Below, piece by piece: positions 1 through 10,565 of a stretch of DNA of 64,000 nucleotides. The notes beneath the pieces were generated by a model. The model saw only the letters and a program-made list of their open reading frames with translations, was not told the DNA's origin and did not search any database. The stretch is from Corylus avellana (lineage: Eukaryota > Streptophyta > Magnoliopsida > Fagales > Betulaceae): the NCBI RefSeq assembly GCF_901000735.1, contig NC_081550.1, positions 14,302,393 to 14,366,392 of the forward strand. The letters are read 5' to 3'. Within the stretch, counting starts at the first letter, position 1; every line of letters begins with the position of its first letter. The position numbers were made by a program, and so were the translations under genes.

Positions 1-881
1 CATTTTGAACAGACAGGCAAGGCGCTAGTACTTGACTACGCAAAGCCAATATAAGATAAACTTTTTGTACTAGAAGAAATGCCAGCGCAGCCTTGGTTGG
101 CAGGCCTCTCATATAATTCTCAGGATTTAAGAAAAAAAAAAGCAAAAATCCAGCATCGCATAATGCTTCTGACCAAGAGTGAATGGGGGATATGCAAGTA
201 CTTCAGAATACTCTCTACCGAAGAGCACCATAGGAGTGCATATAAAGGAGAGCCTAATTAACATAACACATATAGGAAACAGATTTAAGGAGAGCATAGA
301 TAATATCCAGGACTTTTTAACTGCAAAGCCACAGAACATGATGGCCACTCGCTGGAATTTTCAAGAACAAAGTTTGCACAAAAAAAAAGTAGAATTTGAT
401 TGCATTAAAGATGCACTCAGCAGACACAGGAAGCAATAGTACAAGTTTAAGTTTAGCCAAAACAATAGGCTTATAATGTCACTCTAGTCAGGATGTCATG
501 GTTATGCATCCGAGGATCTATTAACACTAGAACGGAACAACTTTGGTATCAAAAGTCACCATTGCATGAAAAGATTCACATACTAGCAAAGAAGGCTAAC
601 CCTTCACTGTGCATCCTACAAAATCACTAGGGGCAAAATAACAAGCAAAGTCATTTGTGCCATAATCTTATGTACATGAACATCAATTCCCATGTTCTGA
701 GAGTGCAGTTGAGACACACTTAAAGCATACATTAAAATCAGGCACACATAGTTGATGTTGGCCATGAGCAAGAGCCAATGATTTCCATCTAGTGCACATT
801 GTTTCTAAAACATTGCAACAGCCCACCATAAAAAGAAAAATTAAACAATATATACAATGCAAAGTTAAACAAGTTGCTTAC
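1..881 (-). other. Intron 6 (or later) of the SAPS-domain gene
   Basis: This stretch lies downstream of the donor after exon 6 of the minus-strand SAPS gene. I looked for the next expected SAPS block and found no match in any frame. The short open frames here have no recognisable content, so the stretch is most likely one intron continuing past the left edge. Confidence 0.55.
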
Positions 882-2887
882 TTGAACATAATTCATAAGT
901 TGGACCGTCTTCCGTATCATGAGGCATACAACAACCTAAATGAAGAGAAAAAAAAATAACATCAAGAAGCAGTGCCACTAAAGCAGAAGTAGGAAAAACA
1001 TTTCCCAATAAATAACAAAGAAACCAAGTTTCTTGTATCATCACAGGAGACCTTGCTAAAATACCCAGCCAGCAGGGCACTATGAAGACGATTTGGTTCC
1101 AAAAAGGAGAAGAGGAAGTTCATCAGCTGCAAGCACGGGAAAGTAGAAGAAATCAAAATCAAAACAATAGCATATCAACTTCCATCCTTATACATGAGAC
1201 ATGCAATCATGAATAACTATAACCATGTACCTCCTCTTCCTCCACCAAAGTCTTCAAAATAACATCAATTTCACATGTGAAAATCTCACAGGCAATGAAT
1301 GGAAACCTAAATCATGAAACAAATTTTACAAGAACAATCAGAAGCAAGAAAGAAATTCCAAAACAGTTGGAGCATTGAAATATGAAAATTCGTGAATATC
1401 AATTTTGTATCAAGTCAGAGTACAATACTTGAATGCTCGTTTGCTTTCAGCTTCCTCTGGGGGTTCTTCAATGATATAGCGCAATAACTGCTCCACCTGA
1501 GTTCTATCCCGTAGACTGAAAACATAAATTCCAAATAAGTAGTTTCCAGGATCAACTTTTATATCATCCAACAAACAGACTACAACTCATATCAGTTACA
1601 TTTACTACCAAGAAACACAAATGCGTAGGTATTGGTAGCAGAAATAAGTAATGGATGATGAAGTTTATAAAAACAGGTTACGAGTAGAATGGAAGGAACG
1701 GTACAAGTTAATGAGACGACTATTTAATGCTTTGCATTCTTGAATTATTTCTTCTTCATCCAGAAGCTCTTCCAAAGTGAAATTATCCTTGTCTAATACT
1801 GACTCCACCTGCATACAAGAAAAAGACACAACGATCTCAAATAGGTTAGAGATAAAGAGATTGGGATAAAGGAAAAAGAGCACGCTGTAGGACCAACCCC
1901 AGCATTATTTTTTTATTTTTTTTTATTTTTGATAAGTAAATTGAATTTTTATATACAAAAAATATAGTTGTTCAAGTGTTCTTCCAGAGCAAGAGAGCAT
2001 TAATAGGTCACTGAAATTGAAACTTTTGATAACTGACACCCCCTTAACAGTCGCACATCTTTGCATGCACACTCTAGAACGATCACTGACACCTTAGAAG
2101 CAACTATATTAAATTCGTCGAAATGTTCCAATTTTCAAGCGCCCATAAACAAAACAAAAAAAAATTGCTAGCCATCAATAGGTTACTAAAACTGAAGCTT
2201 CTCATAACTAGACACCCCTTAACAGTCACACATCTTTATAAGCACACTCTAGAACAATCACTAACACCTTGAAGCAACTATAGTCAATTCCTCTAAGTGT
2301 TCCAATTTCAAGCCCATAAAACTATATATATATTTGCTAGCCATTGTTATCCATATCCCCAGCAGCCAAAAGAAGGCCAAATATCATTTGTAAAGCAAAA
2401 GAGTTGGATTCTGCCACTATAACTAAATTCAAATTAATTAAAGACCACAAGAAGCAAATTAAAACAGCAGAGAGAGAATCCACTTAAACCTATTCATTTT
2501 GGGAAACCACTAGAAAACATTCATAACATAAACAAAACGTTGCGGCAAAAACGTACACATATATAGCAAGCCATTACAAAATTCAGCAAACCAAAAATCT
2601 AGTCAGGCCAATTAGTCGAAAGCAAATTCGAATGAAACATATTAGCGAGTTGAAACTAAAAACAAATGGTCGACAAATTACTAAAACCAAAACAAAAATC
2701 GCACGCCATTTCCAAAAACAAAAGAAGGAATCTGCTGCACAGAATATGAAATAAGCAAATCGAAACACGGTATTCTATTTCATCGAATTACAAAGTCAAG
2801 TGAATTAGCATTTCTAAGACTCTAAAAATTGGGTTGAAAATCACTTACAGGTGAGGAGGCAGAAAGAGCTGTGAGCTTCCAAAACAT
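882..2887 (-). CDS. SAPS-domain protein (PP6/SIT4 phosphatase-associated regulatory subunit), 5' part
   Basis: Six minus-strand exons can be joined with GT-AG junctions and consistent phase: 2887-2849, 1808-1705, 1515-1429, 1306-1231, 1126-1052 and 935-882. They encode the first 145 codons. The protein starts MFWKLTALSASSP and continues with the family hallmark FTLEELLDEEEIIQECKALN, then INFLRDRTQVEQLL, FPFIACEIFTCEIDVILKTL, LMNFLFSFLEPNR, LLAGYFSK and VVVCLMIRKTVQLMNYVQ. This order is that of the N-terminal SAPS domain. Family members bind PP6-type (yeast Sit4) phosphatase catalytic subunits and act as cytosolic scaffolds in cell-cycle and stress signalling; the role in this plant is inferred. 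The rest of the gene lies left of the window. No frameshift or stop is seen. Intron 1 (2848-1809) is long and holds a diverged tandem duplication. Confidence 0.9.
1998..2322. repeat. Diverged tandem duplication in SAPS intron 1
   Basis: Two adjacent copies of about 150 bp, at about 1998-2150 and 2173-2322 (offset about 174 bp), share blocks such as CACACTCTAGAAC and AAGCAACTATA in the same order. They differ by substitutions and small indels. It is a local intronic duplication with no coding content. Confidence 0.8.
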
Positions 2888-3200
2888 GTCGAAGCGAGAG
2901 AGAGAGAGAGAGAGAAAGCGAGAGAGAGATTCAGCAGAGCCCGAAGCAAGAGCTGCACAGATCTGTAAACCCTAGAAACGCGAGGAATCTAGGTGAGAAA
3001 AAGACGCGGAGAGCTCTAGATTCGAGGGAGCAGAGAGAGAGAGAGAGGTGCTTTGAGCTGGAAACCCTATTTTTTGCGAGAGAGGGAGATCCGAAAGAAG
3101 CTAGGACCGTGAAGATCGAGAGAGAGAGAGAGAGAGGGGCAGGCCGATAAAAATCGCAGCTGTAACAGAGCAAATAGCTGATTGAGGGTCGCAAAAGTAC
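2888..3200 (-). promoter_or_regulatory. 5' leader / core promoter region of the SAPS gene, GA-rich
   Basis: The DNA just upstream of the SAPS start carries three (GA)n tracts on the plus strand, near 2898-2930, 3034-3050 and 3117-3138. They read as CT tracts in the gene's sense. CT-rich leaders are common near plant transcription starts. No TATA box could be assigned confidently. Confidence 0.5.
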
Positions 3201-4150
3201 AGAATGTGGTACTCAGAAATTCCCACAAAACCATTTTATCATGTCAATGTGAACTCATGCATGATATGTATGTATGACATGTGATATGCCTCATACATGG
3301 TCGTGCAGTTCGCAATTGTAGTAGGTGACTTTTGATTTTTAAAAAGAGTAAAGTTGGTGTCACGGCTTCGGCGATCACGGTTTTAATATATTCAAAAGTT
3401 TGTTATATATATATATATATATATATATATGGTTTAACTGTTTATAATTATTTCAACAAATCATTGATCTATCCTTGAAAAAAAACCAAAGTATTAATTG
3501 ACACCTGTAAATAATTGCGGGATAAAAATGTAATTTCAAGCATTATATAATATAATAATCTTAAACAACAGTTGAATTTGTCCTTATTAGAAATATGTAT
3601 ATTTAATAATTAATTGTATCATATTAACATTATAAAATAATTATCATATTATATATGGCATATACATGTGACACATACATACCTAACAGTTTTGAAAAAT
3701 TCAATAACTAAAGATATTTTTTTCCATGCAATCGATCAAATAAATAGTATAAGTCCGCCTACATGTGTTAACCAACCTACCAACTCACGAGATTCCAAGC
3801 CTGCAGCAAATCCGAATATTTCAACATGTATTGGCGGATTTCTCTTATTTAAAATAATAAAAAATCCTGGTTTTATTCTTTTTTTGTGTCAAATAAATCT
3901 CACTTTATCTTGACGGTTTTAAGTTGATTGACAAGAAACATATTCAAAACCTCCCTAGAAATCCACGGGTTGATAAGTACGGCTATAATTCAATTCAAAT
4001 ATCATTAATGACGCAATGGCGACCCTGCGACCATCTACGGCCACAATCCCATGAGCTACTACTGGTCCACGTCGCCCATTTGAGAGCTCTTGAGACGTAC
4101 GACTCTTGCGAAAAAAAAAAAAATTGTTCATAGGTTCAGATTTTTATTGA
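3201..4150. other. Intergenic, AT-rich, with (AT)n microsatellite
   Basis: No supported gene. An (AT)n run lies at about 3404-3431. The short open frames have no recognisable domains. Confidence 0.6.
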
Positions 4151-4972
4151 GGATTAAATACCTAATATCCCAAGAGATTTATTTTTATTATTATTTTTTT
4201 TTAGAATTTAATTTTTATTACAGGAAATGTGATTTTGATAAAGATCAAATTGATTCTTCTATTCATTGACCGTTAGTTGATTTACCAAAAGTCCACGCCA
4301 CTGACACATAGATCAATTAAAATTCGACACTTAACATAAGAGGGCCACGATGACGCAGCCACTTAATTAAATTTTTTATTTTTTTCAAAAAAAGAACAAA
4401 AAAATTTTGGGTGGCCCCTTGGCCATTTGGGGTGGCCGATTTGGTTATGGGGATGACCTAGCCACCCCCATCTGGCCGGATGCAGGTGGTCGAGCCACCC
4501 ACTCGACCACCCCCTTGGCACTAAGGGGGTGGCAGAAACCACCCCCAAGACCCACTCAGAGTGGTTTCGGTCACCCCTTTGTGCCAAGGAGGTGGCTCCA
4601 TGGCTCTAGGCCACCCCCATGGAGCCAAGGGGGTGGCCGAAACCAACTCAAGTGGGTATTGGGGGTGGTTTCGGCCACCTCCTTGGCACCTTGGGAGTGG
4701 CTCGCCAATTTTTTTTTTCCTTTTTTTTTTTTTTTTTTTTGAAAATAATTATTTTTTTAAAAAAATAAAAATATTAATTAGGTGATGTGGCTACTTATGT
4801 CAAGTGTCAAATTTTAATTGGTTCACATGTTAGTAATGTGAACTTCCGTTAAGTTAACTAAATGACCAATTTGGTCTTTATCAAAACCACAAGTATCTCA
4901 TGTAATAAAAATCAAACCTTAAAGGAAAAAAATAAAGAAATGAAACCCTAAGGGGTATTAGGTATTTAACCC
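4151..4972. mobile_element. Fold-back MITE with ~270-bp inverted arms and GGTGGCC-rich core (MULE-type)
   Basis: The two ends are long inverted repeats: GGATTAAATACCTAATA at the left and, reverse-complemented, GGGTTAAATACCTAATA at the right. Similarity continues inward for about 270 bp, through the shared blocks TTTTGATAAAGA and GACACTTAACATAA. The flanks are TTTTATTGA (4142-4150) and TTTTATTAA (4973-4981), an 8-of-9 match suggesting a 9-bp target duplication as in Mutator-like elements. The core (about 4410-4705) is GC-rich and full of GGTGGCC/GGCCACC words in both orientations. It encodes nothing recognisable, and its proline/glycine-rich open frames are by-products of the repeat. Confidence 0.8.
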
Positions 4973-4992
4973 TTTTATTAATTTATTCCTCA

Positions 4993-5400
4993 ATTTTTTT
5001 TTTTTTTTTTTTTTTTTTAAGAAAAATATTGGTTATCATTATCAAATCAAAAGATATAGCAAAAAGCTCTATCAAATAATATCACGATTACAATCAAGAG
5101 TTTTCTCCAACCACAGTCTGTTTGGCCACATTCGCTAAATGATAGGCCATTATATTAATGTCTCTACGAACAAATAAACATTGCCATCGTCTGAGGGAGT
5201 TAATGATCCTCTTTATGTCATCACTATGTGCCCAAATCTCGACATATTCATATCCTTGGAGCAGATCGCTTTTACTATAACTTTGCTTTAGCTGAGCTTG
5301 GTCAGGTAATCCCACCCTTGTGTTGCTCCTTGCCGCAATAACTTTGCCATCATGGTCCTGCACCACTATCCCAAAAGTTATGGATCGATTCACGGAATTA
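4993..5400 (-). mobile_element. 5'-truncated LINE 3' end (RNase H remnant plus poly(A))
   Basis: Minus-strand translation of 5393-5094 gives an RNase H-like fragment. It has FGIVVQDHDGKVIAARS near the start and CLFVRRDINIMAYHLANVA near the end, as in the C-terminal RNase H domain of plant L1-type LINEs. The centre of the domain is degenerate. A T-run at about 4993-5018 is the poly(A) tail in minus orientation, which fits a severely 5'-truncated insertion. Confidence 0.75.
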
Positions 5401-6779
5401 AACCCTTAAATAGAATGACTATTCATTTAAAATAGCTATTATTTTATTTAGTAACATACCATTTTAAGAAATAATTATTCTCTTAGGAAGAGAAATATAT
5501 ATTCTTTTAAAATAAATGAAAAAAAAAATACAAAAAATGGAATTAATTTTGTGGTGCTTCTCTTTATGAGTTTCATCTCCTTGCCCAAAAATCTTGGACA
5601 AAAGCTCTTCCTTCTTTTGAATCAGTTCCCATCACTTGCTCTTGAAATTCTGGTATCTATTTTACCACCCATGAAACTATGGCCGCAATGCTTAATTTCT
5701 TTTGTTAACGTCATGATCAAAATAGTCAAAACAACCCATAGGTGTTCTTACTTTCAAATAAAATTATAAAAAATAAAATAAAATCAAAACAAAAACAAAA
5801 ACAAAAACAAAAAGTACCCATGTGACCACCTTTAGTGGACGTGATTGATAACGGCGTTAAGAGGTTTTTTTTTGTTTTTTTAATTTCTTAATTTTTTTAA
5901 AATAATAAGTTAATTCATACCGTTTGAAGAGTATTTTAATTTTGAGTTGTTTGTTTTAATGAATAAAAAACACAAAACAAATACCTAAGTTTTGTTAAAG
6001 TTTTTGGACACGTAGCGGCGTAACTCTTATCAATCCTCGCCTCTTTGTTTTTTTTGGGAGGGATCTTAACCTCATGTTGCGCATGGACATGATGGACATG
6101 ATGATCCGCATGGACTACCATGCGAAATCAAGCATAGCCGCATAAGGATCGTGCGGGCAAGACCAATTTTTCCAGTTTTCCAAAAGTACCCATGCCAATT
6201 TCTAAAAATGCCATCGCCGTACAAAAAGTGATCGGACCCGTTTGGTGTCACGTGCGCCACTCTCAACTGCCCTTTTGAATTTGAGGAGGGGCGGAACAGT
6301 GCGCACTGCGCACCATCTACCTTTTGGAGCGACTTTCTCATAGGACGTTGGCTTGAGCACTTGGTGAAAAAGGTCAACATTTAAATACAACCAAAAAAAT
6401 AAAAAATAAAGTAAAGTAAAGTTAGCAATAATTCCTAGTCATTATATGGGTTTCAAATTTCTCTTTTGTGTCTCCCGACTCCCGAGAGAGAGTGAGTCAT
6501 TTGGGATTTCTTCTTCTATCAAAGTCATTCCCTTTGTTCCATTAAAGAGGTTAGTGATAAAAAGTCGGCAAAAAAGGAATCTCACTCCCTTAATATTACT
6601 TGCCACTAACTCACCTCTCCGGTCATGAGTTCCCCGACATGTGATTACTTGTAATTAATGTTTTGTTTTCAAGCAACCCACACTACACTTTCTCAACACG
6701 TGTATAACTTTAGGTAAATGGAAATTGGGATTTTCTTAACAACAACTAGTTGGAAGACAAGTGCTTGATATGTCGATCA
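5401..6779. other. Intergenic, no gene recognised
   Basis: AT-rich DNA with a short (CAAAAA)n run near 5790-5812. The open frames are short and without recognisable motifs. Confidence 0.5.
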
Positions 6780-6799
6780 TTAGAATGATTTAATATGTA

Positions 6800-7058
6800 G
6801 ACGAACAATTTTTATGAGATAAGTTAGACCTACGAATTTTTTTATAGTAACAGCCTACCACAAAACGAATGGGGCCAATACTACTTACCTCGGTAACAAG
6901 GACCAGAAAAATACTGGCCTGCACGTGAGGGACGGTATTGAGAAATAATCCTACATTATTTATGAACAAGATTTTGGGCATATTTATAAGGAATGGGTAA
7001 CCCTCTTTTATTGAACCGGTTTTGTGAGATGAGTTAGGCCCACGAATTTCTTCAAGCA
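6800..7058. repeat. LTR/TRIM-like fragment bounded by a diverged direct repeat
   Basis: A block near 6808-6840 (GAGATAAGTTAGACCTACGAATTT) recurs diverged near 7024-7052 (GAGATGAGTTAGGCCCACGAATTT) in the same orientation. Sequence resembling copia or TRIM LTRs lies between, including TATTTATAAGGAATGGGTAA. No reading frame is present. The assignment to a small LTR-type element is tentative. Confidence 0.35.
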
Positions 7059-7061
7059 ATA

Positions 7062-7231
7062 CTAAGGGTACTTACTAACTCTTTTACTAACAGAGGCTTA
7101 TTAAACTGATGAGTAGCTCATTCATTAGAGAAAAATAAAACAATTAATTAAGATAAATGTAACAAATACCAATGAATGAGCTACACATCAATTTAATAAA
7201 CATTTGTTAGTAAAAGAGTTAACACCCCTAG
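7062..7231. mobile_element. 170-bp hairpin MITE
   Basis: The left arm begins CTAAGGGTACTTACTAACTC. The right arm, reverse-complemented, begins CTAGGGGTGTTAACTC. The arms stay similar for about 65 bp (TTTTACTAACA, TTATTAAA, TAGCTCATTCATT) and nearly meet, so the whole unit folds into a hairpin. There is no coding capacity. The superfamily is uncertain because no clear target duplication was found. Confidence 0.7.
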
Positions 7232-8384
7232 TATTTCTCTATATAGATTATTCTATAAGCACATATTTTTTTGAGACAATCAAGTTAACTAAGACTATAG
7301 TATTAGGTAATTAAGTAAGTATGTGTGCAAAAAAAAACAGTACTATAAATTTCTCATGCTAAAAGAGAGTAGGCTATCATTATTGTAGTGGCCGAACTAA
7401 AAATATCATAAACACAATTTAAAGCAAAATGTTTGAAGAATGAATAAATAGTTTTAAACTTTGACATGATTCATGAACACAAAATTTTCAAGTTAAATTA
7501 CAACACTATAAGCTATAAGAGACAATCAAAGTTAATAAACTACAAAATAAACAATCATATAACAGAAACAATCACACACACATATATAATATTCTAAATA
7601 GAAATAATCTGCAATAAATTATATATGGTTGAAATGCTCAGTTTTTTGCTTTATTTATGATCACTTTATTGTTTATCATGAAAAAAGTTAAAAGAAATTA
7701 GGAATAGCTAGATAATATAGAATAAAGAAAAAATACCATTAAAAACACTATCTAATACAGCCTTCGTGTGAAACTCTGTCTTAACGGCTCTGTTTGGTAA
7801 AAGCCTTGGGCCTTTTTTTTTCTTTTTTTTTTTGTGCCTTTTTTTGTAACAAAAATTGATTTATATGAAAAAATTTAACTTTTTTTTTTGCCTCTTCTGT
7901 AACAAAAATTGATTTGTAGTGATTATTTTATTTAAATAGTAGTAAAAAATAATTAATGTGATATAAAAAGTAAAAATCTTGTGAGTTGAAAAAGTTAATG
8001 AATAGTATCAAGCCATTTTTCGGCCTTTGCCCAAGAAGAATATTAATTACGCTACCAAATTGCACATGACAATATGGTAGTAGTACAAGTCCTATCACCC
8101 CTACAAGTCCTACCATACCAATTGACGTAGTTCAATGTACTCCAAAAGATTTGGATGATTGCGGTAACACCACTGAAGATAAGATTTGTAAATGAAGTGT
8201 GAGAAGTTAGAAGATCATGATGATTTTGAATCATCCTTTGTAAATCTTATGCCATCAAGAGTTTGAAGTATTCTTGGCAATTTGTTTAGTTTTCAAATTT
8301 GTAACAATATACAGCTGTATAGTTATCTTTAGGAATATACTTAGACAATTGTAATGCTATAAATATTCATTGATCGAATAGAAC
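7232..8384. other. Intergenic, no gene recognised
   Basis: AT-rich sequence with poly(T) stretches near 7808-7890. Motifs such as CTGTTTGGTAA near 7790 recall MITE ends, but no matching partner was found. Confidence 0.45.
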
Positions 8385-10165
8385 TTTTTTTTTGAGAAAA
8401 TGGCATACGCCGTGTATTTATTACATAGCTTGCAAAGAAGAGATGTCTGCTTGCAAAAATTCATTAATACATTCCGATGGATTATACAACCACACCATGT
8501 GAACATTGTCCTTCGAGCCACCTTGTTCCCATCTCGACGTACATATCGCATCTCCCACGCCGGTATTGAACGTAAAAAAGAGCGAATGTCCGCTGTCAAC
8601 TGTCCCCTGCTACTGTCATTTGGATTTTGTGAGTTTACTGCCTCAATCACATCTTTGGCATCACCTTCCAGCTGAAACCGTTGTAATCCCAATTCCTTGC
8701 ACAGCTGCACTCCCAACAGAGCCCCCATAGCTTCTGCCGCTGAAGGATCCATAGGTCCCTGTCTCGTCTGGCTACTTGCCGCCCACATCTTTCCCTGGTG
8801 ATCACGTATAACAGCCCCCAAACCCACTCATCCCCGCTTGACATCAACACCGGCATCCCAATTGGCTTTAAACAAACCATTAGGAGGNNNNNNNNNNNNN
8901 NNNNNNNNNNNNNNNNNNNNNNNNNNNNNNNNNNNNNNNNNNNNNNNNNNNNNNNNNNNNNNNNNNNNNNNNNNNNNNNNNNNNNNNTGATATTCATGGG
9001 GTTTTTCAGTTTTGGAATAAGAGTTACATGGGTCAAATTCAAATCATGAGGCATCACTCCATCATTCAAAATATCAATAATAGCATGACATACCTCCGTC
9101 CCCATAATGGCCCAATTGTTTTGAAAAAAACTTGCGTTCAGCCCATTCGGTCCTGGAGCTTTGAGCGACACCATTTGGAACAAAGCGACTTCAATCTCCT
9201 CCACAGAAATTTTTTTAGCAAGTCTCCATTCATATTGTCCGTCACGCTGCCTGTTATAGGTGCAAGGCATGGAGTCATATCACCATTTCCCATCGCTGCC
9301 CCCTTTCATCCATAATCATTCCCACATGGTTACGTCTTCGCCTTGCATTGGCATAGGTATGGTAATACTTCGTGTTTTGATCCCCCATTTTGAGCCACTC
9401 TTCTTTTGCACGTTGACGCCACCATAGTTCCTCTTTATATAATAACACTTGTAATTCTGCCTCAATGCTTTTAATCTCCTGTATTACCGACATATCCTCC
9501 CTGACCTGGAGTTTAAGAAGTCTCCCCTGCAGTTTTGAAATAGAATCGGGCAAGCTGCGATAAACTTTCTTCCACCAACTTTTCAACTCACACACACATC
9601 CTTCTAGTTTTGCATGAAGGTTCTCCCATCTTGTTTCATGGTTTGAATTAAGCCTCCAAGCCGAAATAATAGCTTCTTGACAGCCTGCTTCCACGGCCCA
9701 GCTTGCCTCATAAAAGAATCTAGGTCGACGTCTATTCAAACTTTGCTGCCGAGATAGTGATAGAACTAAAGGTGCATGATCAGAGCAAATGGCAGTTTGC
9801 ACATTTACTGCAGCATCAGGAAATAAGTTTCTCCATGCAAGATTTGCGACGCCTCGATCAAGCCGTTCTCTTATAAGTGCACTCCCCTCTTGACAATTAG
9901 TCCATGTGAATTCAGGTCCCACAAAGCCTAAATCTGATAATCCACATACCTCCAGTGTGTCTTGAAAAGCTTGCATAAGGTTGTTTTGTCGTGGTTGGCC
10001 CCCCCATTTTTTCTGTTGTTGTCAAGACTTCGTTGAAATCACCTATGCATACCCAAGGGTCTGGACCCATAAGGGCTAGCCGTTTTAAGAGACACCATGC
10101 TTGTCTTTTTGTAGCATCCGGTTGACCATAAAAACCCGTGAATTTCCAGTCAACCTCCAATTCCA
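8385..10165 (-). pseudogene. L1-type LINE copy, 5'-truncated and interrupted by an assembly gap
   Basis: In minus-strand order this holds an endonuclease/exonuclease/phosphatase (EEP) fold (10160-9275; WVCIGDFNEVL, then FTWTN and SDHAPLVLSL), the start of a reverse transcriptase (9270-8988; APGPNGLNASFF, LTHVTLIPKLKNP), a 100-N gap, and a C-terminal RNase H domain (about 8890-8420; GAVIRDHQGKMWAASS, LEGDAKDVIEAVNS, YVRRDGNKVA). A T-run at 8385-8393 is the poly(A) tail. Most of the RT, including the FADD motif, is missing at the gap. The N-terminal part of the EEP domain is absent, so the copy is 5'-truncated near 10165. Frameshifts separate the frames. It is non-functional as assembled. Confidence 0.88.
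8888..8987. other. Assembly gap (100 N)
   Basis: Exactly 100 N inside a LINE reverse transcriptase, most likely a gap of unknown true size. Confidence 0.95.
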
Positions 10166-10565
10166 GGTATCAATTGAACTGAACTGAACTGGTATCAATT
10201 GAACCAACATTCAAATTCACTTTCAAACTCAATAAATGATAGCAGTATAAAGACACAACAATGAATTTTGTGAATCACCTCATAATGAGTAAATGAACAA
10301 CAAATACAACAAATTCTTCTTATGCCAATATGATCAAACAATTTACCAAGTTTTTCGAGGTAATCCCAACATTTCCACGTTCCCACGTTTACCAAATATA
10401 TATGTTAGTAATTTCGATTTCTCTTGCCAACTTGCACATGACAATAAATGCAAATAGGTGTTTTGTTATTGATATTTTATCATTGTTTCAGTCTATGTCA
10501 ATAAATAAAAACTACTATATATAATGCATTCTTTGTCTCCTTAATTAATTTATGCCCTATGTTCC
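10166..10565. other. Spacer between two LINE copies
   Basis: AT-rich, non-coding. A short duplicated motif, GGTATCAATTGAAC, flanks three GAACT units at about 10166-10205, right beside the 5' truncation point of the left LINE. Confidence 0.5.

Noticed and set aside
4363..4785. Glycine/proline-rich ORFs on both strands
   Set aside because: They are translations of the GGTGGCC-rich core of a fold-back element and have no domain.
7785..8060. Possible MITE starting CTGTTTGGTAA
   Set aside because: No matching inverted terminus or target duplication could be found.
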